This document shows positions 38,327 to 49,857 of a DNA stretch of 64,000 bases, in pieces. Below the pieces are notes generated by a model. It was not told where the DNA came from. It saw nothing but the letters and a program-made list of their open reading frames with translations, and did no database searches. Numbering within the stretch: position 1 is the stretch's first letter; the number at the start of each line of letters is the position of its first letter. The stretch covers positions 20,054,946-20,118,945 of the forward strand of contig CM043969.1 in the NCBI GenBank assembly GCA_014529385.2, given 5' to 3'. Made by a program: the position numbers and the translations under genes. This stretch comes from Adiantum capillus-veneris. Lineage: Eukaryota > Streptophyta > Polypodiopsida > Polypodiales > Pteridaceae.

Positions 38327-38920
38327 GTTGAATCAAGCCAGTGTGCCAAAGAGGTAGCGGGTGTTGGGTTTTCAGAGCAGATTAAAGAGGTAGAGCATAT
38401 TCTTGTGGAAATTTTCTATGAGAAGATAGCAGATTGCAATCAAGTTGTAGAAAGTGAGGGTTCAAAAGTCGATGAAGAAAGTGAGAAAATCCTATACGAT
38501 GGTCAAGCTTTTGTGGAGCAACAAGCAGTTGAAGGTGCGGATACCGAGTCCGTGTATGGTGCTGATGAAGATGGAGAGGCTAATTCCAATTTTTGGGAGA
38601 TAAGCAACGACGATGGACCAGATGAGCCCACATCCTATGGCAAGGAGGCCAAGTCTGATGAGCCAATGATGGTTAAGGTAAAGGTGCCTTCTTGTTTAGG
38701 GGATGATGTGGTCATAGCCAATGTGGAAGAAGAACAAGTTGAAGTGCCCAATCAAGTGAAAGAGGATTTGTTGTCAAAGGTGACATACAGTGCTCTATTG
38801 GTGGCCACGGTGATGAAGGTAGCAATGGAAATTGTTGTGGCGGTACAGTTGGTTCAAAGCTTTGCAATGGAGGATAAATCTGAGTCTGGGGATAGCCAAG
38901 CTAGCATACCAAGTCAATAG
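38327..38920 (+). pseudogene. Element A ORF, 3' half, acidic
   Basis: In frame with 6706-7110 if element B and one target duplication are removed, giving a joined length of 999 nt. The protein is strongly acidic (for example GADTESVYGADEDGEAN) and ends TAG at 38918-38920. A hydrophobic stretch SALLVATVMKVAMEIVVAV near its end might be a membrane segment or a buried helix. No family is recognised. It comes before A's 3' LTR, where a non-autonomous gag element could carry its own accessory protein. Confidence 0.6.
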
Positions 38921-39682
38921 GAGGATGGTGATGAAGCAGAAATCAAAGGAGGTGGTCATCTTTTTGATGCTCATGATGTGATGGATGTTGGCCCAAGAGA
39001 AGAGCAGCTCGAGGTGTGTATGGATTGCCATGGGGATGCTATAGATGCATGCCTTTTGGATCAGGTATGTTGTGAAAGTGAAGATGATTGGGGCTTTGAT
39101 GATGTGAAGGAGTCCATGGATGAAGAGATGAAAGTGCTTGTGGATAAAGCTTTGACCAGAGTACAGGTGATGCGAGGGTTAATCTCTCTATAGGTGGAGA
39201 GTCCAGTGCATCAAACATGTTCTATGGAAAAGAGTAGAGATGTTGAGGGTAAGTCCAAGCTGTCAAAAGAGGAATGCAATACATGGTTAAAGTGTATGCT
39301 TGTAAGTGCAGCACTGAGGTATGTTATCTGCCAGATACGGGGTTCCATTGAGAGGAACTCTGCTTTACATGGTTGGGAGGGAGGGTCAAAATTGTTGGTT
39401 GGTGCAAATGATATGATTGCAGGGCCAGATGCATTGGTTGGTATGGATGGCATGCTTACAGAGCTAGGTGTGCTTATGAGGCAGGTAAATGTGCGAAGAG
39501 ATGCTAAAGTTCTTTGGGCATATTGTGTGCATAGATGGTTGTGGACATGGGTGAAGCACTATTGGAGGGTATTGCAGATGGATGGAGGAAATCATTGCAA
39601 GTTTTTTGATCCAAGTGAAAGCTATGTGATGCAGGGGGCAGGACAACCCACATCAGGTCTGGTAGTAGCATACATATGGTAG
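38921..39682 (+). pseudogene. Element A ORF remnants before the 3' LTR
   Basis: 38978-39193 and 39194-39682 are open in the same frame (one TAG between) and encode an acidic then Trp/Cys-rich protein (VLWAYCVHRWLWTWVKHYWR). No family is recognised. This part ends about 100 bp before the purine tract. It may be the C-terminal part of the same protein as 38327-38920. Confidence 0.45.
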
Positions 39683-39781
39683 GCTTTTTGTGGTTTGCTC
39701 ACAGTTTTGGGTAGTGTTTTCCAGTTTTTGCACTTGGTAGAAGAATAAAGTTTTTTTTTTGGTTGAACATGAATGTTCAAC

Positions 39782-39796
39782 AAGGGGGTTGGGGAA
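39782..39796 (+). other. Polypurine tract of element A
   Basis: AAGGGGGTTGGGGAA precedes TGATGGTGCATCC, the start of the 3' LTR. Confidence 0.6.
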
Positions 39797-40986
39797 TGAT
39801 GGTGCATCCAAAGTGTGAACCTCAACAATGGACACATGTAATGATGTGTATGCTTATAGATGCATGGCAGAGGGCTAGAGAAGATGGGAAGAGCCTGGGC
39901 AGACAAGTGATAGTGGAGATGTATGCTTTATGTGGTTTTTTAGACCATATGGGCTCCAGATAGGGCCTGACAGGGTGGTTGGTGAAGAATGTTTGAGGTG
40001 ATGGTTCTTGGCTTGGATATGTAGAGCTTGAAGTGTTGAAGGAGCAGGTCTAGATGGCTTGTCAAATAGAGCCACGTTCTGCAAGATACGAGGCTTTGAA
40101 GTTGGAAGTGATTGCAGATCCGAGATGGATAGGCCAAGTGATTCCAGGTAGTCCAAGCCATTTTGGATCTATGGGTGTGTAGTGCTTCATTTATGGAGCC
40201 TACTAGTCTTTTTAGATCGGCAATCTGAGTCCCAGATGTCAAGTTATAAGCAGTCGAATTTTCATCGGGGACCAGGTTTGTGTCTTGTTGGTTGCCTTAG
40301 TAGATCTTCCATCTGATGATTCTCAAGCTTCATCACGGATTTTCTGCATTTTATGTGGTGTATGGAGCAGACAGAAAGTGATGGCGTCTCAAAAAAAATT
40401 GGATCAAGAAGATGCAGAGTGTTGAAGTTGGTGACGATTGCCAGTGGGAGGGGCTCGAATGATTTTTTGTCAATTTGGTGCATCAATTAGCGAGCCGTTG
40501 GTAACCCGAAGGCCGGGACAAGGAGTGGAGCGGTGTCTCGGGTAGTCCACTTTTGGCCATGCTTCATAGATTGAGAGGTGGAGCTTCGAGTGATGCATAA
40601 CATGCAGTGGAAAGAGGGCCAAAAATTTGAGGTTTTGTGAAGTTTGTGAAGTTTTTTCTTGAAGTCTAGGGGACTTGGAGGGCAAGAGAGACGAGGTCCC
40701 GCCACATGGCCCCTCCGTAAACCCACTTGCACAATAGAAGGAAGCATGAGGAGGGGTTATATCCTAGGTGAGGCCATTACAATAGGCATCATAAGTTGAC
40801 TTGGGGAGCTTGCGAGTTGGCGGCTATGGCGTCCATGGACGGTGGCCCTACGGGTCGATCTGGGTGATGCTTGGGCGGTGACCTACCGTATTTTGGCACC
40901 TTCGGGCGGACACAGGTGGTGCTAGTGCGCTTGGAGTAGTGGGCACTGGCCAAGCAGTGTAGCGTGGTCAATTGATGATGTGGCAT
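39797..40986 (+). repeat. 3' LTR of element A, cut short by element D
   Basis: Direct repeat of 3762-4927. The match stops exactly where the LTR of element D begins (GATGATGTGGCAT/TGTTAACCC), whereas the 5' LTR goes on for another 0.9 kb. The missing 0.9 kb is not recognised elsewhere in the window. Confidence 0.82.
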
Positions 40987-41578
40987 TGTTAACCCTCACG
41001 GCTCACGGACACCATATCACCTACGACGGACATTGTATTATTCACTTGGTAGAGTCAGGTACCGGGCTTGTCGGTCCAATAGAAAAAGGGTAAGAGTGAT
41101 CGCCGATGAGAGGCGCACTCTAACTAGAACATTCAAGGGATTAGTTGGCTAAGCATGGGCGCCCAAGTGTGAATGGGGGTGAGCTCATATAAAAGTCCAC
41201 TAAACTGAAAATTCACTCATTCTCTCATTTGTGCAATTGAAGAGTGCTCTTGCTCCATCTCCATCTTCTTCTTCTTCATCTCCTTTTGTGAGTGTGTGTG
41301 TGTGTATCCATGAGAGAGAGAGAGAGAGAGAGAGAGTGTGTGTGATCGAGCATTGTGATGGCACGATGGCGGCGAGGCGATTGAGCGCGGCATAGCGGCG
41401 TCTCCCTCTTATTCGCGGTGAGGAATCCTCCACGAAGCAAGCGTAGAGCGGTGAGTGACACACCCTCGTCATCTTTGAGCTTACTAGTTTAGGCTTGTTG
41501 TGTGCTTGGAGCCATTTGTGGCTCGCACGCGGTGTATCGGCAAGTTCGTTGCATTGACACATGCGACATACGCGCACA
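40987..41578 (+). repeat. 5' LTR of element D (592 bp)
   Basis: TGTTAACCCTCACGGC to CGCGCACA, followed by a primer-binding site. It matches 59076-59706 in reverse orientation. TATAAAA lies at 41188-41194, (GA)n at 41309-41336. Confidence 0.9.
41188..41194 (+). promoter_or_regulatory. TATA box of element D LTR
   Basis: TATAAAA in GAGCTCATATAAAAGTCC. The same box is kept in the inverted copy (59503-59509, minus strand). Confidence 0.6.
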
Positions 41579-41582
41579 TTTT

Positions 41583-41600
41583 TGGCGCCGCTGCCGGGGA
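41583..41600 (+). other. Primer-binding site of element D (tRNA-Asp type)
   Basis: TGGCGCCGCTGCCGGGGA differs at one base from the complement of the tRNA-Asp 3' end and lies 4 bp after the LTR. Confidence 0.85.
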
Positions 41601-42273
41601 ATGCCATACACTAAGCTTGAATGGAACTGTGTGCTTCTTTCGTGGTGCAATTTCAATTGTAGGAAGGGTAGGGAAGGAGTGTGTGTGTGTTGAGAAGAGG
41701 GATTTGGTGTTATACTGTGTGTGTTTTTTTTGTTAATGGAGTTTTCAAAGGTACTATGTTCATTCTCTGTGTATTAAGGTTGTTAGTTTTCTTTGTTAAT
41801 GGAGTTTTCAAAGGTACTGTGTTTATTCTCTGTGTACTATGGTTGTTGGGTTTTTGTGTACAGTAAGTAGGAAGTAGATCTGTGAGAGTTAATAGAGTGT
41901 GTCAATGTGTAACAGTAGGTGTATTAGACGTAGGTAGATAGAGTGTGTGTGTGTGCTCTCGCGTAGGCCGCGGTGACCTTATCCTTATATTATTAAAAAA
42001 ATTTAAAGGTAGGACCGGGATCGGGAATATCTCCCAGACCCAAGCCCAAGCTCACGCTCAGGCCTAGGCCTCAGTCGCCTTTTAAAATTACGAATTTTTT
42101 GAGGACCAACGGAACTTCAGATGCCCGAAAATTGTGTTGTAAAGCACATAGCAACCCTCTAAGTAATACGCTTGTTTCAAGCTATCACACACTTTTATAA
42201 AAAAAAATCAAACATTAAAAAACATTAAAAACGTAAAAAAACACGAGTGAAAACGGACGCTTAAAAAAGGTGA
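41601..42273 (+). other. Leader of element D
   Basis: Non-coding. It contains a 63-bp tandem duplication (41732-41794, 41795-41857; GTTAATGGAGTTTTCAAAGG in each). Confidence 0.7.
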
Positions 42274-43478
42274 GTGGTTAACCTTCGAGGTTATTCGCCG
42301 ACGCTTGTAGGGTGTCAAAGGCTCATGCATCTGTGCTCTGGTTGTGTGCTAGAGACGGAGCAACTAGAGAGAATTTTGACTTACGCGAGTTCTCAATATC
42401 CACCTACTTTAGGTTCCGGGCCCTCGGTGGGGACCCAAGGTAGTACAAACCAAGACCCGAACATAGCGGCTAGTGACTCTTCCTCTAACTACGATGTCAT
42501 GGAGGGTTTTCCAATGCCTAATCCCGATAGCTCAAGCCAAGACATGCATGCCATGGGCCCGCGGTCCGGGCTGAGTATGCTTAGCCGCCTAAAGGAAACC
42601 TTTAGTAGAGCCACTCGCTCCGAACATGGAGCTAATGATGTAAATGAGGGGGGTGGGGAAGTAAATTCTCCATTCGTGACCAACGTAGACCCTATAACGT
42701 TAGAGAATGTGCACGTGAATACTTCATTCACTGCACCTCCTGACTCTTCAGAGTTATTTCCCTCCGAGGTCATATTACCCGATGGTAGAAGCCTTGCTGA
42801 AGTGCAAGAGGTTGAGCGATATATCCTTGCAGCAAGGGAAAAGGAAATCAAGAGCTTACGCAAGGCAGAGCAACGAAGAGAGTTAAAAGCGAAAGCCCCT
42901 ATGTCAATATCCTTGCTAAGAGAGTAATCGAGTGCTCCTGACTTAGCAACCGCTAAGGGCCAACCCCTAGAAAGCAACATTGCACCTAGCACCTCAATCC
43001 TAGATGGAGTGTTCTTAAATGAGAACTGGGAGTACGAACTACAAACGGAAACTCTGACCGACCTATACACAGGTCACACCTATCACGTGGGTTGGTTAGA
43101 TGTTCTACAATCCACAATGGGTGCTACTAGTGTGCAGGATCAACAACAAAGAGTTTGTGAGGTCATCCATCGGGTCGTTGAGTTAGAGAGATAGAACAAG
43201 GGGATCAACATGCCTTCAACGGGTCTCATGAGATTCTTGGATACAGGAAAGGCTAAACAACCGACCTTATCGCAAATGGAGACTCCCTCGGTAAGTCCGA
43301 TGGATCCTCCATATGTGTTTCTCCAGGGGTCGCAATGCAATCTGAGCCCACAAGTGACAGCTTCACCTTTCCAAGTCTAGCTCATCTTTCCCTTGATGAC
43401 ACCACGGCTACCATGCCTACCCCAATGATGGGCATACTGCTTGAAAGTCAAGGGTCATCGTATGATCTTGAACAATAA
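42274..43478 (+). pseudogene. Element D gag N-terminal region
   Basis: One frame with two stops (TAA about 42925, TAG about 43192) and a frameshift near 43310, ending TAA at 43476-43478. It is Ser/Pro/Asp-rich, with a charged helix VERYILAAREKEIKSLRKAE and then WEYELQTETLTDLYTGHTYH. No known domain is evident. Its place just after the leader indicates gag. In element G of the same family the zinc-knuckle part of gag is preserved, and D is lost beyond here. Confidence 0.5.
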
Positions 43479-43553
43479 GCTCTTGAACTATCATGTCCCA
43501 TACTTCTTTATCATTTCCAGACATCTGTTCTACCACATATTTGTGGGAGCAGG
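43400..43553 (-). pseudogene. Element E protease, part after the CACTA insertion
   Basis: Continues the frame of 49858-50030 across the CACTA element. An open stretch of about 44 codons contains KYVVEQMSGNDKEVWDMIVQ and TMTLDFQAV, which fits the flap and middle part of a gypsy retropepsin. A stop follows near 43425. Its left boundary with element D is not resolved; the two readings overlap at about 43425-43478. Confidence 0.5.
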
Positions 43554-43616
43554 GAGCACTACAAGAGGTTATTCATATTAGCGATGCTCACACAGTGACG
43601 CTCAAAAAAAAAAATC

Positions 43617-43677
43617 CCGGCATCGCTATGAGCGTCGCAAATTTACTTGTAAATTTGCGACACTCATAGCGACGCCG
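43617..43677. repeat. Left subterminal hairpin of the CACTA element
   Basis: Arms of about 30 nt starting CCGGCATCGCTATGAG pair with the following reverse complement (CTCATAGCGACGCCGG) with few mismatches. Contains the TCGCTA/TAGCGA subterminal motif that CACTA transposases bind. Confidence 0.8.
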
Positions 43678-43812
43678 GCTGGGCTAAAAAAATAACAGAG
43701 AGCGCCCAAAAACTCAGATCTCAGATCTGAGTTTTTCGGCGCCCTCAAGCAAGGAGCAGGTAACGCTCTCCCTCTCTTTCTCTCTCTCTCTTTCTCTCTC
43801 TCTCTTTCTTCT

Positions 43813-43848
<36 letters not shown>

Positions 43849-43952
43849 AGAGGAAGGAGAGCCAGGTATGCTCCTTCCCTCTCCTCACTCTCATGTTCCC
43901 TTCCCCTCTTTCTCTCTCCCTCTCTCTCTCACACACACACACACATAGTGTT

Positions 43953-44014
<62 letters not shown>

Positions 44015-44252
44015 AACATAAACAAAAACGCACACACACATACATAAACAAAGAATGCACACACACATTGAGAGAGGAAAAGAGAGAGAGAGAGAGCATG
44101 CATAAACAAAAAACGCACACATTGAGAGAGGAAAAGAGAGAGAGAACATGCATAAACAAAAAACGCACACATTGAGAGAGGAAAAGAGAGAGAAAACATG
44201 CATAAACAAAAAAATGCACACACATTGAGAGAGAAAGAGAGAGAAACTAATT

Positions 44253-45131
44253 TAACGTCGTAGGAAACTAATTAAAATTAAAAGACCTAAAGATCTAGCC
44301 GACGAGGAGTTGAACTCAAGACCTATTATTCAAGAGGGAAATGGCATAACCAATCTATCATACTTGGCATGGGTGATAGAAAGGTTATACCATTTATCTC
44401 TTTTTATTGGCACACACATCCACACACGCGCACACACACACAAGAAGAAGAGAGTTATAACGTCGTAGGAAACTATCCTAAAAGACGTTAAAGATTAGGT
44501 TAGATGTAGACTTACGTTAAATTAGATTTAGGTTTATTTAAGTTAAATTAGATTAGATTTAGGTTTATTTTTAGTTAGATTTACGTTTATTTACGCTAGA
44601 TTTAGATTTACGTTATATTAGATTAGATTTAGGTCTCCATAGACTGCGATGCCTGCATGAAGCGGGTGAAGAAAGCCCTCAATGGAATATAGGGTATTGC
44701 TGCCTTCACTCATGGTGGGCTCCGTCGATCCAAAAGTACTGGTGAAATGTCTTCAGAAGATAGGGAAGAAGGTGGATCTTGAGGGCGGCAAGAGTCACTA
44801 CATCCCCGACAATGACCATCTAGACAACCTCTAGTCATTCAACAACAACTTCAAAGTTAGTAACAAGAGCAAGAACGGTCCAAAGGGCCAATTGCTGTCG
44901 TCAGATGTGGATGGAGATGAGGCAGCGTCACCGCCGGAAGTTAACTCTCACATCTTTAGTGATGAGAATGCCAACTCTTGCCGAGTTATGTGAAAAATTA
45001 TGTGTTAAATCAGTTTTAAGGTTCTTATAATCCCTGTTAGTTTAGTTCTTTGTTTTTAATATAACATAATTTACGTTAGATTTAGATTTATGTTATATTA
45101 GATTAGACTTAGGTTTATTTAGGTTTACCCC

Positions 45132-45163
<32 letters not shown>

Positions 45164-45310
45164 AAGAAGAGAGTTTTAACGTCGTAGGAAACTATCCCAA
45201 AAGACGTTAAAGATTAGGTTAGATGTAGACTTACGTTAAATTAGATTTAGGTTTATTTTTAGTTAGATTTACGTTTATTTAGATTTACGCTTATTTATGT
45301 TAGATCGAGT
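44253..45310 (+). repeat. Internal direct repeats of the CACTA element
   Basis: AACGTCGTAGGAAACT occurs at about 44253, 44458 and 45178. The last two start a shared segment of about 110 bp (AAAGACGTTAAAGATTAGG and so on). AT-rich TTAGATTTA/TTTACGTT repeats fill the rest. The captured gene lies between the second and third. Confidence 0.75.
44633..44993 (+). pseudogene. Captured HIPP (heavy-metal-associated isoprenylated plant protein) fragment
   Basis: VSIDCDACMKRVKKALNGI starts at 44633, the start of an HMA domain with its metal-binding C-x-x-C. A TAG follows. In a shifted frame comes VGSVDPKVLVKCLQKIGKKV, the rest of the HMA fold, and the frame ends HIFSDENANSCRVM with a stop at 44991-44993. 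FSDEN..SC-x-V-M is the usual HIPP C terminus, with a CaaX prenylation box. HIPPs are plant metallochaperone-like proteins anchored to membranes by prenylation. Here a start codon is missing, the HMA has a stop and a frameshift, and another TAG lies in the middle. It is in the transposase's orientation, between CACTA repeats. Confidence 0.8.
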
Positions 45311-45592
45311 CCACGCAAGAATTACTTACGGTTTAGGGTTTAGAGTTAGACGAATAGTGAAAAGATCTATTGTGAAAAGATGTTAAGATGCTGTGAAGTG
45401 CTACAGCTAGAGAAGAGGCAAAGGGGTTTTGTCCACTACATGCAGTATCATGTAGACGTGGGTCTGTAGATTTCTTGTGCCCACAAATATAGGTATTGAC
45501 CAATAAAGACGAGATTATAACCCGGTGGTTCTGATCTCCGTGCACCTCTAGACCGAGGTGTGCGGGGATTGGACATGACTAGAGAATGTGAG

Positions 45593-45595
<3 letters not shown>

Positions 45596-45629
<34 letters not shown>
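45596..45629. repeat. (GA)n microsatellite upstream of the transposase
   Basis: About 17 GA repeats, about 70 bp upstream of the transposase ATG, in its presumed promoter or 5' UTR. Confidence 0.9.
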
Positions 45630-45635
<6 letters not shown>

Positions 45636-45700
45636 TAAGACAAAGAATACCAATAGAATATTAAATTTGTTGTCCAGGTTATAAGATTTTTATCCTCATT

Positions 45701-48700
45701 ATGAGTAGTGACGAGGATGTGGGACCGTCCAACCGAAACACCTATCTCTCAACGAGGGTCTTATGTCCTTGTAATCAATGCAAGCATGCTGTGCGACGGA
45801 CAAGACGTGTTTCTTTGCAGCACGTTCGCGAATTTGGCGAGTTCGATTCATCTATTATAGATCGAGTTGTTGCCAATTATAACTCGTCGGACTCTGACGC
45901 TGGCCAACAAGCAGCAATCTTGCAACCCAATAGACGTGTTCGCAGGCGCTTTGGTCAAGCAGCATATGTGAGGCCACAAGATGTAGCCTCTGACACCTCG
46001 GGGGATGATCATGCAGAGCACATTCCCAACGAGGCAATGTTTGAGCCCGAGATTGATGAAATGATCGAGACGATCATGGATTCAGAAAGGCTTATCTATG
46101 ATGATATGAAAAATGAAGCCGATACGCCATTGTATAATGGAGCACGTATGTCTAGATTGAAAGCACTCCTGGTTCTTCTCAACATGCAGGCAAAGTTTGG
46201 ATGGAGTGACACTAGCGTCACAGCGCTTTTCAGGTGATCTATCGTAATTAGTTTACTTTAATAAAACTCTAAATGTATAATGATCTGATAGATTTTTACA
46301 CGACTGTATCGTATTTTTATGTTGTGTAGATTGCTTAAAGAGCACATACTACCAGCTGACAATGTGATGCCAGATTCCCGAGATGAAGCAAGAAAGATTT
46401 TGCCAAACTTGGGGATGGATTACAATTCTATCCACGCTTGTCCTAATGACTGCATTCTTTTCAGAGGGGAATACATAGACATGGAGAAGTGTCCGAAATG
46501 TGATTCCGAAAGATATCGAGTAGATCTCCACGGGACAAAAATTCCACAAAAGGTTTTGCGACATTTTCCTCTGCTTCCTCGCATCAAGCATTTCTTCGAA
46601 TGTAAGTCCATGGCCGCCCTAGCATCATGGCATGAGGAGAATAAATCTTCGAATGGTGTGCTACGAATTCCTGCAGATTGCGCAGCCTGGAAACATATAG
46701 ATGGAACATGGTCGGATTTTGCCAGGGAAGCTCGAAATTTGCGCTTAGGCCTGGCTATCGATGGCGTAAATCCATTTGGTCAAAGATCAACATCTTACAG
46801 TGTATGGCCCGTTGTCATCGTCAACTACAACATTCCCCCGTGGTTGACTACGAAGAAGGGGAACCTATGGCTAAGCTTGATTGTGCCAGGGCGATATAAA
46901 GTGGAGAATATGGATGTGTATCTTCGTCCACTATTGGAAGAGCTACAACAATTGTGGATTGGCATAGAGGTGGTGGATATGAGCCGACACACAAGACGAC
47001 GGAATGCTTTGATTAGGGGCATTCTAATGTGGACCATGCATGACTATCCCGGGCTAACAGAATGCTCAGGTGATCTATTGACACTCCTCACTCAGACACT
47101 GTAAATCTTGTTTTTTCCCATAGTTGATCTATTATCATATGTATACATGCAAGGCTTCAAACAAGCGGATACAGAGCATGTGTCACATGTGGACCTAGAC
47201 TGAATGCACGTAGGGCGCCCTCACTGAAGAAGCAAATCTACGAAGGTCATCAAGCGTATCTTCCAAAGAATCATGTGTTACGCGACAGCTTTTTGGGAAG
47301 AGAGCCACCAAGGATGTCTGCACAAGCATGGTTAGAGCAGAAGGAGATGTGCGATGACGGATTGCCTCCAGGGATGAAGAGACTATCTCTATGGTACGAG
47401 TTACCATACTGGCCCCGACTCATGATCAATCACTTGCTCGATCCAATGCACATATTCAAGAATGTGGGTAATCTACTATGGGACCATCTGACCGGCAAGA
47501 AAGATACTTTGGGAGCCAGAGTTGACCTTAGAAATGTGGATCGTATGGAGCAATATTGGCCGCAAACAGCGTCTGATGGATCGATAAAACTCCCTAAAGC
47601 ACCATGGATTTTCACAGGAGCCCAAGAACGCAAAGTAAAAGAGACCGTTCGATCTTTACGGACCCCCACTGGCGTAATGCACTCGCTCCAAACGTGTTTT
47701 ACTAAAGAAGGAAAGCTTACCGGTTTGAAGTCACACGATTGGCATAAAATGTGTCAGGTACGTTCACAGTGGACTTTAATATCATTGCATAAAATATGGA
47801 CTTTAATATTATTGCTGTACATACTTTACAATTTATTTTACCGGTTGCCATTGAGGGATGTTTGTCTCTCGACATCCGTAACACAATCTACAAACTTGCA
47901 AAGCTGGTGCAATGGATCTCACAAAAGGAGATCAACGTAGACTCCATACCATTCGCCAAACTAAATGCTGCGAAGCTTGTGTGCATGTTTGAGAAACATT
48001 TTACTACTACCATGCTAACCATTCAGGTGCATCTTCTTGTTCACATAGTTGATGAGGTGGAAATAGCTGGCACAGTTCATTCCAGATGGATGTTCTTCTT
48101 AGAACGTTTCATGAAAACGCTTAAGGGATATGTGCGTCAAAAGGCACGTCCGGAGGGTAGCATGGCAGAAGGTTGGTTGGTATCAGAGTCCGCCGCCGAT
48201 GCCTCCACACTGCCTTGTGTTCGACGAGGCTCTTTACCCTCCCCTTCTTTGCCCACCCCCACACCAGCCATAGCATCACCATCTACGCCAGGTTTTGCGC
48301 GACTGACTGTTCCTAGCAGCTACACACCTCTACCTACTCCGCCAGGAGCCACCCCACTCGACACTGCTCGCTTCGGGGCCCAGACGCCGGTGGAGACACC
48401 TAACGTCCGTACCCCCATCGACACGCCGCTAGAGACCCCTGCCGGGACACCCACGTTCATGCGTCACCGGCCAGAGGGCTTGCCTTACTCCGTCGACTTC
48501 AGCGGCGGCATCATCATGGATGATGACGGCAAGAAGGTGATCTCGCGCATGCGTGGTCTTTGCTCTCAGCTGTTTAGACACTACATACTAAACAAATGGA
48601 GTGAAGTACCAAGTGATTTAAAAAACAGAGCCATCAGCATACTTCATGATGAGTTTCCCGTTCCAACACGGGATCAGCGCTTCAATGAAGACCTGATGAA

Positions 48701-49277
48701 GATTCGAATGCGCGAATACTGCAAACACAAGCGTTCCGAAGTGCAAAAAGCAATCAAGCATGGGTGGAACAGGCCAGATTGGCTAGCCAAAGAAGATTGG
48801 AAGAATGCGAAGAAAGCAGCGCGCGAGAATCCCGACAAGTGGAAGCAACAAAAGGATGCAGCTAGAGCGCGAGTAGAGGCAGAGAGCTCGCACCACTTGG
48901 GGAGCGATGGATGGGCATCATTTGAGGCCGATTTTGTAAGTGTTTTCGCATTGCTCTTTATGTTCGATAGTTTAGGGTTTATGAGTTTTTTAATTCTAAC
49001 ATAATGAAATCTTTGTATGTTTTGACAGTGGTCGATGACAGAACGTGATCCCACACCGTACGAGCGCGAGTACGCAGGCAAGAAGGGCTTAAGCGCCCTG
49101 ATGGACATTCTCAGTTCTCGCGGCGGCATGGTTAGTATTAGGGTTTACACTTTTCTATTTTTTGTATTGTTTTATAAATGTTGTTATATGTTTATACTTA
49201 CTGAAAGCTGTCTTATTGTCTTTTTTTTGCAGAATCCGACAGATACGCCACTTGGACGCGATGAGACGTCTGACTAG
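45701..49277 (+). CDS. CACTA transposase (TNP2 type) with C-terminal plant-transposase domain, six exons
   Basis: Exons as read: 45701-46233, 46330-47069, about 47153-47757, 47832-48935, 49029-49130, 49233-49277. Exon 1 has LCPCNQCKHAVRRTRR, an N-terminal zinc motif. Exons 2-3 hold Transposase_21 (ACPNDCILFRGEY, CPKC, PRIKHFFECKSMA, GLAIDGVNPFG, MWTMHDYPG, LLDPMHIFKNVGN). Exon 4 holds a DUF4218 block (VHLLVHIVDEVEIAGTVHSRWM, FMKTLKGYVRQKARPEGSMA), a Pro/Thr-rich linker and a TNPA-like/Transposase_24 part (KNRAISILHDEF to KHKRSEVQKA). Four of five donors are followed by clear joins, but the acceptors of introns 2 and 3 read CAA where CAG is expected, so the gene may not splice properly now. 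No stop lies inside the exons. Confidence 0.85.
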
Positions 49278-49649
49278 ACGACGTCAGTTTAGCCGTAGCT
49301 AGATAGCATTAGTTTAGGGTTTCTCATAGCTTATGTATCATGAGACGGATTTTATACGTCTTTTTGAACCATATATATTATTACATTTGTCACTGCAGTT
49401 CATTTTGCTAATCAATTCTTTATGCCTATGATGTTGTACAATTGTCATTATTACATTTGCCAATCAATTCATTTTGCCTATGATGTGTACAATTGTCAAT
49501 TTTACGCTTGTCCATTTTGCAAACAATGCGTCTTGTGGGTGACTATTTTGGGTCTATTATCTACCCTTGCACTTTTTTTAAAAAGTGAATCAAGTACAAT
49601 ATGGTTGATGGGTGGCAGGGCATTCAATGCCCTGTCACCAAAAAAAATT

Positions 49650-49830
49650 TCTCTCGGGCGTCGCTATTTATGGCTCTGGAGCGTCGCTATAGACTTCTGT
49701 GTAAACGTCGCTATGACCGTCGCTATGAGCGTCTCTATATAGCGACGCATATAGCGACGCTATTAGCGACGGTTTTAGCGACGCCGGGGGTTATAAAAAC
49801 CCAGTGTATTTCCGTCGCTAACAGCGTCAC
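49650..49830. repeat. Right subterminal motif array of the CACTA element
   Basis: CGTCGCTA or its complement TAGCGACG occurs nine times (49659, 49682, 49706, 49717, 49740, 49752, 49764, 49776, 49813, to within a base or two). Such arrays are the binding sites for the transposase in En/Spm elements. Confidence 0.85.
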
Positions 49831-49857
49831 AAGAGCACACAACCTCTTGTAGTGGAG

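Larger units (their letters stand above)
43557..49854 (+). mobile_element. Element F: complete CACTA (En/Spm) transposon, 6298 bp
   Basis: Ends CACTACAAGAGGTT (43557-43570) and AACCTCTTGTAGTG (49841-49854) are exact inverted repeats. They are flanked by GAG at 43554-43556 and 49855-49857, the 3-bp duplication typical of the superfamily. Subterminal regions carry many CGTCGCTA/TAGCGACG motifs. It encodes a TNP2-type transposase and carries a captured HIPP copy. Exact ends and an almost open transposase point to a young insertion. Confidence 0.95.

Noticed and set aside
42489-43070. 193-codon minus-strand ORF
   Set aside because: Shadow of the element D gag frame; the plus strand has the position and composition expected of gag.
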